Source: Afipia sp.
GTDB lineage: Bacteria; Pseudomonadota; Alphaproteobacteria; Rhizobiales; Xanthobacteraceae
DNA length: 64,000 bases
Direction of reading: 5' to 3'
Assembly (NCBI GenBank): GCA_017308575.1
Contig: JAFKEQ010000002.1
Location: 374,832 to 438,831 of the forward strand
How positions within the stretch are numbered: the stretch's first letter is position 1; each line of letters begins with the position of its first letter. The notes beneath the pieces were generated by a model that was given only the letters and a program-made list of their open reading frames with translations, was not told where the DNA came from and made no database searches. Positions 58,058 through 64,000 of this stretch are shown in pieces. The position numbers and the translations under genes are program-made.

Positions 58058-58932
58058 GCGGTGGCCTTCTTCGGCGGAACCACATCGTCGACAGAGACGA
58101 GGCTGACTGGCAGGCCGCCCGCGCTTAGCGCGTGACCTGCATCGAGTGCATCGGCCACGCGGTCGATCCGCAGCAGCGCGAGGCCCGCGCCGTTCGCCGA
58201 CGAACCCATGGTGCCGACCGGTTTGCCGTCCGCTGTGACCGGCAGGCCCGTCTCCGGCGCGGCTGCGCCGAATGTCACGCGCACGATGCGGGTGCGCGCG
58301 GTGCCGCGATGCTGCATGCGCGACACCACTTCCTGTCCGACATAACAGCCCTTGTCGAAATCGATGCCGTGCAGCCGATCCATGTTGGCTTCGTGGGGGA
58401 AAGCATCGCCATAAAGGAAATCGGCGCCGCCGCGCGGTGCGCCGCAGGCGATGCGATGGGCCTCGTAGGCCTCGCTGTCGCCGAGGTCGGCACCGATTGC
58501 GGCCGCAGTGTCCGCGGCCAGATCGTCCGGCACGAACATGCGCCAGCCAAGCTGCGGGTCGCGTGGATCGGCGAAGGCGAGGTCCGGCTTCACCGATGGA
58601 GCGCCGTCCCACACCGCCAGCACGCCAAGCTGCGCGGACAGATTCTCGACCGTGACCTTGGCGCGCAGCTTGTAGAATTTCAGCTTGTCCGCGAGCGCCT
58701 GCGCCAGCACCAGCGGCACATCGAGCACGAAGCCGCCGCCCTGCGCCTCCGAGGCTTCGGTGACAAGGAAGTCCACGATGATCTTGCCCTGCGGGGTCAG
58801 GAGCGCGCCGAACCGGCCGAGGCCCGGCCGGAGCACATCCACATTGGTGGTCACAAGGCCGTCGAGGAACTTGCGGGCATCCTCGCCGCTGACCTTGACC
58901 ACGCCGCGATCCGGCAGAAACGCTGCTTTCAT
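58054..58932 (-). CDS. ygfZ: Folate-dependent Fe-S assembly protein YgfZ
   Basis: A 292-residue GcvT-like protein that helps maturation or repair of some Fe-S enzymes with tetrahydrofolate. Seen: VVKVSGEDARKFLDGLVTTNVDVLRPG near residues 10-36, the signature Cys loop DFDKGCYVGQEVVSRMQHRGTARTRIVRVTF near 194-224 (K-G-C-Y-x-G-Q-E), and the C-terminal LALLRIDRVADALDAG. First gene of the ygfZ-tag-HD run; overlaps tag by four bases. Confidence 0.94.
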   Translation of the reverse strand: MKAAFLPDRGVVKVSGEDARKFLDGLVTTNVDVLRPGLGRFGALLTPQGKIIVDFLVTEASEAQGGGFVLDVPLVLAQALADKLKFYKLRAKVTVENLSAQLGVLAVWDGAPSVKPDLAFADPRDPQLGWRMFVPDDLAADTAAAIGADLGDSEAYEAHRIACGAPRGGADFLYGDAFPHEANMDRLHGIDFDKGCYVGQEVVSRMQHRGTARTRIVRVTFGAAAPETGLPVTADGKPVGTMGSSANGAGLALLRIDRVADALDAGHALSAGGLPVSLVSVDDVVPPKKATA

Positions 58933-59089
58933 TGGGATTTTCTCGGGATTCTCGACATTCTTTGGGGAAATTCATTCCCCGGATATTACATGGCAACGTA
59001 AGACGCTAAGGTGCGAACAACAAGGCTGCGCGGCCATGCGTATGTCGCATCGGATGCGCAGAATCAGTCCACATCAGACGAGTTTACAC

Positions 59090-60424
59090 TTGCCCCAGAC
59101 ATTTGACGTCATTCTCAAATCCGGCACCGTCGTCAATCAGGATGGCGAAGGCGTGCGGGACATCGGCATTTCCGGCGGCCGCATCGCCGGGATCGGCTCG
59201 CTCAATGGCGCGCGCGCGGGCGAGGTGATCGACTGCAAGGGCCTGCACATCCTGCCCGGCGTCATGGATACGCAGGTGCATTTCCGCGAACCGGGCCTCA
59301 CCCACAAGGAGGATCTGGAAACCGGCTCGCGCAGCGCGGTGATGGGCGGCGTCACCGCGGTGTTCGAGATGCCGAACACGAATCCCTTAACGGTGACCGA
59401 AGAAGCCTTCACCGCGAAGGTGAAGGCGGGCCACCATCGCATGCACTGCGACTATGCGTTCTTCATCGGCGGCACGCGCGAGAACGTCAATCAGTTGCCT
59501 GATCTGGAGCGCGCGCCGGGCTGCGCGGGCGTGAAGGTGTTCATTGGCTCCTCGACCGGCTCGCTGCTGGTGGAGGACGACGAAAGCCTTCGCCGCATCT
59601 TCAACGTGATCCGCCGCCGCGCGGCCTTCCACGCCGAGGACGAATATCGTCTCAACGACCGCAAGCATCTGCGCATCGAAGGCGATCCGCGCTCGCATCC
59701 TGTCTGGCGCGACGAGACCGCGGCGCTGATGGCGACGCAGCGGCTGGTGAACCTTGCACGCGAGACCGGCAAGCGCATTCACGTGCTCCACATCTCCACG
59801 AAAGAGGAGATCGAATACCTGCGCGACCACAAGGATGTCGCGTCCTGCGAGGCGACGCCGCATCATCTCACGCTCGCGGGGCCGGAAGCCTATGAACAGC
59901 TCGGCACCAAGGCGCAGATGAATCCGCCGGTGCGCGACGCGGCTCATCGCGACGGCATCTGGCGCGGCATCGAGCAGGGCATTATCGACGTGCTCGGCTC
60001 CGACCACGCGCCGCACACGCTCGAAGAAAAAGAAAAGACCTATCCGGCGTCGCCCTCGGGCATGACCGGCGTGCAGACGCTGGTGCCGATCATGCTGGAC
60101 CATGTGAACGCCGGAAAGCTGTCGCTGGCGCGGTTCGTCGATCTCACCAGCGCCGGACCCGCGCGGCTGTTCAACATCGCCTGCAAGGGCCGCATTGCGG
60201 CGGGCTACGATGCGGACTTCACTGTCGTGGACCTCAAGCGCGAGGAAACCATCACCAACAAGTGGGTCGCCTCGAAGGCGGGCTGGACGCCCTATGACGG
60301 CGTGAAGGTGAAGGGTTGGCCGGTCGGCACCTTTGTGCGCGGCCAGCGGGTGATGTGGCAGGGCGAACTGACGACTCCGTCCACCGGCGAGACGGTGCGT
60401 TTCTTGGAGACGCTGAAGCCGTAG
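59090..60424 (+). CDS. pyrC: Dihydroorotase family amidohydrolase with His-to-Gln metal ligand change
   Basis: A 444-residue class I dihydroorotase-type enzyme (carbamoyl-aspartate to dihydroorotate). Seen: PGVMDTQVHFREPGLTHKEDLETGSRSAVMGGVTAVFEMPN near residues 60-100. The usual DxHxH metal pair reads DTQVH here, so the first His is Gln. Downstream GVKVFIGSSTG (Lys expected to carry the carbamate), HAEDEYR, HVLHISTKEE, CEATPHHLTL and GSDHAPHTLEEKE are intact. DTQVH/DSQVH forms are, as I recall, usual in alphaproteobacterial homologs. Start at TTG 59090 is a guess; earlier in-frame starts exist. Confidence 0.88.
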   Translation: MPQTFDVILKSGTVVNQDGEGVRDIGISGGRIAGIGSLNGARAGEVIDCKGLHILPGVMDTQVHFREPGLTHKEDLETGSRSAVMGGVTAVFEMPNTNPLTVTEEAFTAKVKAGHHRMHCDYAFFIGGTRENVNQLPDLERAPGCAGVKVFIGSSTGSLLVEDDESLRRIFNVIRRRAAFHAEDEYRLNDRKHLRIEGDPRSHPVWRDETAALMATQRLVNLARETGKRIHVLHISTKEEIEYLRDHKDVASCEATPHHLTLAGPEAYEQLGTKAQMNPPVRDAAHRDGIWRGIEQGIIDVLGSDHAPHTLEEKEKTYPASPSGMTGVQTLVPIMLDHVNAGKLSLARFVDLTSAGPARLFNIACKGRIAAGYDADFTVVDLKREETITNKWVASKAGWTPYDGVKVKGWPVGTFVRGQRVMWQGELTTPSTGETVRFLETLKP

Positions 60425-60428
60425 ACCG

Positions 60429-62990
60429 TCAAGGCGTTTCGCGGTTGGTGATCGCGGAGAGCGCCGCGATTATGGTCGAAGCCTCATACGGCTTGTTCAC
60501 GATCGTGACGTTCGAGAACTGTTCGACCAGACCCGAACGGTCGCCGTATCCGGTCGTCAGCATGAACGGAATTTCGCGCCGCGCCAGTTCTTCGGCAACG
60601 GTGAGGGATGTTTCGCGACCGAGATTGACGTCGAGGATCGCGACATCCGGCCAGGCATTGCGAAGTTTTTGCAAGGCATCCTCCGCCGACGCGGCGGTGG
60701 TGATGTCGGAAACCCCGGCGTCGAGCAGGATTTGTTCGAGGTTGATGGCGATCAGCATCTCATCCTCGACAATCAGCACGCGCAGGGCATTGAGGCCGGT
60801 GCTGGACGGTGCGGCTGCGCCTTTGGCGGGCAGGTTTGCCGTCTGGGAACGGGCATCCCGCGACGCATGACGCGCGGGAATGCGGAGCGTCGCCTGCACG
60901 CCTTCGGGATTGTAGCTGACCTCGCTTTCGCCGCCGAGGTCATAGGAAATGCTGCGGTGGATCAGCACCGTTCCGAATCCTTGCCGGCTCGGCGGCGCGA
61001 CGCGCGGACCATCGCTCTCTACCCAATTCACGACGCATCCGTCGGTCTCGTTAAAGGTCCATCGCACGGTGAGATGGCCGCCCCTCTGCGAAAGCGATCC
61101 ATATTTTGCGGCATTGGTTGAAAGCTCGTGTAGCATCAGCGCCATCACCGAGAAGGCGCGTGCATCCAGCCACACCGGCGGGCCGTCGATGTTCAGGCTG
61201 ACATCACCACCACCACGATATGGAGTCAGCTCCGCATTCAGAAGTTCGAGCAGGGAGCCGCCGCCGTCGCCGCGAACCACCTGATCGTGCGCGAATGCAA
61301 GGGCCTGAATGCGTCCGCGAAGAGACTGCACATACTGCTCGACGGTTTGTCCCTGCTGTCCCGGCACGTTGATGAGCGATTTGATCACCGCAAGGATGTT
61401 CTTGACGCGGTGGTTCAGCTCCTCGTTCAGCATGCGCTGGCGCACGCCCGCCTTCTGGCGTTCCTCTTCCAGAAGCTCGCTGTGGCTCAGCGCGACTTCA
61501 GCCAGCACCGTGCGCGTCGCCTCGGCAATCTCGCGATCTTCATCGGTCCATGGCGCGGACTGCTGGTGAACCGTTTCCTTCCAGATCGCGAAACTCTTGC
61601 GCGGGGTCAGGCGGTCGCCCAGCGGACCGGTCTCGTAGGATTTGTCGGGGTTTCCCGCCCAGTTCAGTGTCTGCACCAGTTCTTTCCGGAAAAAGAACAG
61701 GTAGTCGCGCGGCCGGTGAGAGAGCGGCACGGCCATGACGCCGGCGGCAGACGCCGCGAAGTTTTCCGCGCCCGGCAGGTGGCTGGACAGCATGTGCGTG
61801 GCCCAGATCGTTCCGTCCGCGACATTGGTCGCAAGACGCGCCAGCGCCGCCATGCCGCTTGGGGGCGGGACCGAGCCCACGCTTCTGCTTTTTCCCTTCA
61901 GCCAGATCGCGGCGCCGTCGCAGGGCATCAGCGAAGCGAAGTCGGGAAGGTTGTCGAAAATCGCCTCGTCGAGATTGGCGATGCGCGCGTTGACCCGGAG
62001 AAACCGGTCGAGCGATTGCCGCGCGCGCGTTGCGAATTCAAGCTTGCCGGCCTGCCGCAGGGCATTGAGATGTAGCGAGAAGAACTGGCCGAACATCTCG
62101 GCCGCGACGCGCTCCGCCATCGATAGCGCGCGCGGGCTGTAATGGTGGCATGCGATCAACCCCCACAGCTCGCCGTCCACGATGATCGAGATCGACATGG
62201 AGGCGCCGACGCCCATGTTGCGGAGATATTCGCAGTGAATGGGGGAGACGCTGCGCAGGTGAGCGAAGGAAAGATCGAGCGGCTCGCCGGAGGCGTCGAA
62301 AACCGGATTGATCGGAATCGGCTTGAAATTCGCGTCGGAAATGATGCGGATCGTGTTGCGCAGATAAAGCTGGCGCGCCTGCTGTGGGATGTCGCTGGCG
62401 GGGAAGTATTGCCCGAGGAAACTTTCCAGCTCTGGCTGCTTGGATTCGCTGACGACCTTGCCGGCCCCGTCGTGCATGAGCTGGTAAACCATGACGCGGT
62501 CGTAGTGAAACAGTCCCTGCACCAGCCGCGAGGTGACGCGCAGCAGCTTGTCGACCGTATTGATGGATGAAATCCGTCCGATCATGGTTCGGGCAAGGTC
62601 GAGCGGCAATGGCGCCTGGTTATCCGATGGTTCGAACTCGATGATGGATACGGATTTGTATCTGTGAACGGCAACGTCGAAGGTGCGTCCGGTCCCGATT
62701 TCGAGATTGAACAGCAATGCGGGGCGCGATCCATCCTCGAGCCGCGTCAGCGCGTTGCGGATCGTGTGAACCGCATCCCCGCCAAGAAGCGCATCCAGCT
62801 TCCGGCCGTTGATGTTGCCGTCGATGCCGAGCAGGCTCTGGGAATTCGCGGAATGCCGCAGCACATAGCTCGCGGCTATGTCGCATGCCAGCAGGCATCC
62901 GTGAGGCTGAATGCTTCCCGGCACATGGATCGGTTCGCGATCGCATGTGGTCAGATCGATCTGCAGCGGCTCTTTGTGCCTACCGGTCAT
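60429..62990 (-). CDS. bphP: Bacteriophytochrome histidine kinase (PAS-GAF-PHY-HWE-REC)
   Basis: An 853-residue red/far-red light sensor. N-terminal PAS with the biliverdin Cys (ITTCDREPIHVPGSIQPHG; Cys16), GAF with DIPQQARQLYLRNTIRII and SPIHCEYLRNMGVGASMSISIIVDGELWGLIACHHYSPR, a PHY part up to about residue 505, an HWE-type kinase (LNEELNHRVKNILAVIKSLINVPG; GFGTVLIHRSISYDLGG) and a fused receiver LRVLIVEDEMLIAINLEQILLDAG with the phospho-Asp in VAILDVNLG. Start at ATG 62990; the upstream bphO gene overlaps by 11 bases. Confidence 0.95.
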   Translation of the reverse strand: MTGRHKEPLQIDLTTCDREPIHVPGSIQPHGCLLACDIAASYVLRHSANSQSLLGIDGNINGRKLDALLGGDAVHTIRNALTRLEDGSRPALLFNLEIGTGRTFDVAVHRYKSVSIIEFEPSDNQAPLPLDLARTMIGRISSINTVDKLLRVTSRLVQGLFHYDRVMVYQLMHDGAGKVVSESKQPELESFLGQYFPASDIPQQARQLYLRNTIRIISDANFKPIPINPVFDASGEPLDLSFAHLRSVSPIHCEYLRNMGVGASMSISIIVDGELWGLIACHHYSPRALSMAERVAAEMFGQFFSLHLNALRQAGKLEFATRARQSLDRFLRVNARIANLDEAIFDNLPDFASLMPCDGAAIWLKGKSRSVGSVPPPSGMAALARLATNVADGTIWATHMLSSHLPGAENFAASAAGVMAVPLSHRPRDYLFFFRKELVQTLNWAGNPDKSYETGPLGDRLTPRKSFAIWKETVHQQSAPWTDEDREIAEATRTVLAEVALSHSELLEEERQKAGVRQRMLNEELNHRVKNILAVIKSLINVPGQQGQTVEQYVQSLRGRIQALAFAHDQVVRGDGGGSLLELLNAELTPYRGGGDVSLNIDGPPVWLDARAFSVMALMLHELSTNAAKYGSLSQRGGHLTVRWTFNETDGCVVNWVESDGPRVAPPSRQGFGTVLIHRSISYDLGGESEVSYNPEGVQATLRIPARHASRDARSQTANLPAKGAAAPSSTGLNALRVLIVEDEMLIAINLEQILLDAGVSDITTAASAEDALQKLRNAWPDVAILDVNLGRETSLTVAEELARREIPFMLTTGYGDRSGLVEQFSNVTIVNKPYEASTIIAALSAITNRETP

Positions 62991-63510
62991 GATGAAATGC
63001 CTGAACCGCGGCGGCGAAGGCGTCCACCGCTCCGCGTGCGACGTCGCCGGTGGATGCCGCACCGTTACTTTCCAGAATTTTCACGAAGGCCGGCCAGCGC
63101 TTCGGATCGCTGGTCTGCGACGCAAGGTGCCTTGCGCCGTTGTGTTCGGATAAGCCGAGCAGCGCTGCCTGCTTGACCAGAAGTTGTGCGCCAAGCGAGG
63201 ACCCCTCCAGCACGTAGAGGACACCGAGCAGCCGCGCTTCATCGAGGTCATAAGGATATGGATCATGCGCGTGCGGCCCGGGCTCGCCCAGATCGCTAAG
63301 ATCGTCGCGCAGAAGGTGACTGACAGGCAGAAATCTCCATCCGTCCATCCCGTTTGGCATCGCGGATGCGACAGCATCCTCAAGCGGCGCCCTGAACCGC
63401 AGCAAGGCGCGGCAATAGCGGCTATACTGTTCAACGGATTGAAATTGACCCACCGCTTCGTCGAGCTGTGCGTGGGCGGCAGCAGTCTGCTGGCGAAGAT
63501 GAAATCTCAC
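62980..63510 (-). CDS. bphO: Heme oxygenase (biliverdin-forming, BphO type)
   Basis: A 176-residue heme oxygenase giving biliverdin for the phytochrome. Seen: LRQQTAAAHAQLDEAVGQF with the proximal His13 (T-x3-H-x2-LD pattern) and the distal helix LLGVLYVLEGSSLGAQLLVKQ near residues 96-114. Full length for the bacterial type. Its end overlaps the bphP start by 11 bases, so chromophore and apoprotein are made together. No promoter motif beyond generic is visible. Confidence 0.93.
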   Translation of the reverse strand: MRFHLRQQTAAAHAQLDEAVGQFQSVEQYSRYCRALLRFRAPLEDAVASAMPNGMDGWRFLPVSHLLRDDLSDLGEPGPHAHDPYPYDLDEARLLGVLYVLEGSSLGAQLLVKQAALLGLSEHNGARHLASQTSDPKRWPAFVKILESNGAASTGDVARGAVDAFAAAVQAFHHDR

Positions 63511-64000
63511 GGAGGGCCGGAGATCTGCGTCGCGACGGGGAGACGTGAGGGAAATAGCTGGGCTCCGTATGTGCAGGACCGCCGAGACTTGTCTGATCGT
63601 TCCCTGCCTGACAAGTCTAACGTCGGCGATGCGCGGTCTTGCTCGATGAATTATAACGTCACCGGCGCGGATAGGTTCCAGATCAACGGTCCTGCCCGGT
63701 TGACATCAATCAGATTTAGGCTTAAATTCCTATTTGTCCTGCCCCGGTTAATGAGGGGCGTTTCGCGATCGTCACGATACGCGGGGCGGGATGCGGTGGC
63801 GCGGCAGCGTCAGGCCGGAGCGAGAGTCGCAGGGCGCAAGCCCGGATCAAGCACGCACCGAAAGGACGTGCCGACATCCGGACCTGTGTGAGCGGCACGC
63901 GCGAAAGCTGACGAACCACGCTGTGCGCGCCGGCCCAAGTCGTGTGGTCTCGACGCCCGAAGCTGGCGTCAGTCCGGCGGAGAGCCGCCTTCGACCGAAG
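63511..64000. other. Non-coding stretch with a putative promoter and dispersed element
   Basis: About 490 bases to the window end without a convincing complete gene. TTGACA (63700-63705) with a 17-base spacer and TAAATT (63723-63728) resembles a sigma70-type promoter on the plus strand. From about 63740, ATGAGGGGCGTTTCGCGATCG and CACGATACGCGGGG look like the start of an element I recall as recurring in Bradyrhizobium-group genomes, possibly encoding a short conserved frame (MRGVSRSSRYAGRDAV). The window ends inside it. Confidence 0.4.

Overview
The window is an ordinary chromosomal segment of a GC-rich alphaproteobacterium, most likely a member of the Bradyrhizobium/Afipia/Rhodopseudomonas/Nitrobacter group (Nitrobacteraceae). 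This placement rests on four things: the rhizobial fused trpE(G) behind a Trp leader peptide, a CcrM-type GANTC methyltransferase with TTAA-N7-TTAA (CtrA-like) boxes elsewhere in the window, the gene order rsm22-smc-dsbA-DUF721-mutY, and several families of short palindromic repeats typical of that group. No rRNA, tRNA, insertion sequence, prophage, CRISPR array or integrase was found. Genus-level placement is inference.

Layout. 0-5 kb: a YbhB-like protein, a GNAT acetyltransferase, an attenuated trpE(G), apt and an SDR oxidoreductase. 4.8-8.3 kb (minus): two adjacent ParA/MinD-like P-loop proteins, then the LemA/M48-peptidase pair. 8.4-16.1 kb: rsm22, smc, a DsbA-like thiol protein and a DciA-like DUF721 protein (all minus), divergent from mutY. 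16-22.3 kb: a fatty acid desaturase, a small lipoprotein, a PhzS-like flavin monooxygenase, a small Cys-containing peptide frame with an amber codon at position 2, ccrM and a YpfJ-type zinc peptidase. 22.4-32 kb: moaB, a MarR-GNAT fusion with a coupled Arg-rich mini-protein, glycosyltransferases, a radical SAM protein, rnhB, an AzgA-type purine permease, an MFS carrier and a uracil-DNA glycosylase. 32-44.4 kb: ETF-ubiquinone oxidoreductase, a TPR protein, ispE, a polyprenyl diphosphate synthase, a tRNA1-type methyltransferase, a SppA-like peptidase, glyQ and glyS. 44.6-53.4 kb: an unrecognised 368-aa protein behind a CtrA-like box, DUF1236 and DUF3096 proteins, ppdK with a histone-H1-like tail, a SleB-type wall hydrolase and an AcuI-type reductase. 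53.5-63.5 kb: a DUF2339 membrane giant, then a minus-strand run ygfZ/tag/HD/phosphatase, a dihydroorotase-family gene, and a bphO-bphP light-sensing unit.

The genes mostly serve core functions: translation, DNA repair and chromosome dynamics, isoprenoid and amino-acid synthesis, and cell-envelope work. I did not find a large unknown multi-gene system. The best unexplained signals are small: the amber-interrupted peptide frame near 19.3-19.6 kb, twin 21-bp-spaced palindromes in front of the MarR-GNAT gene, a GANTC cluster in front of ccrM, two full CtrA-like boxes, a foreign-looking insert inside glyS, and the basic tail on PPDK.
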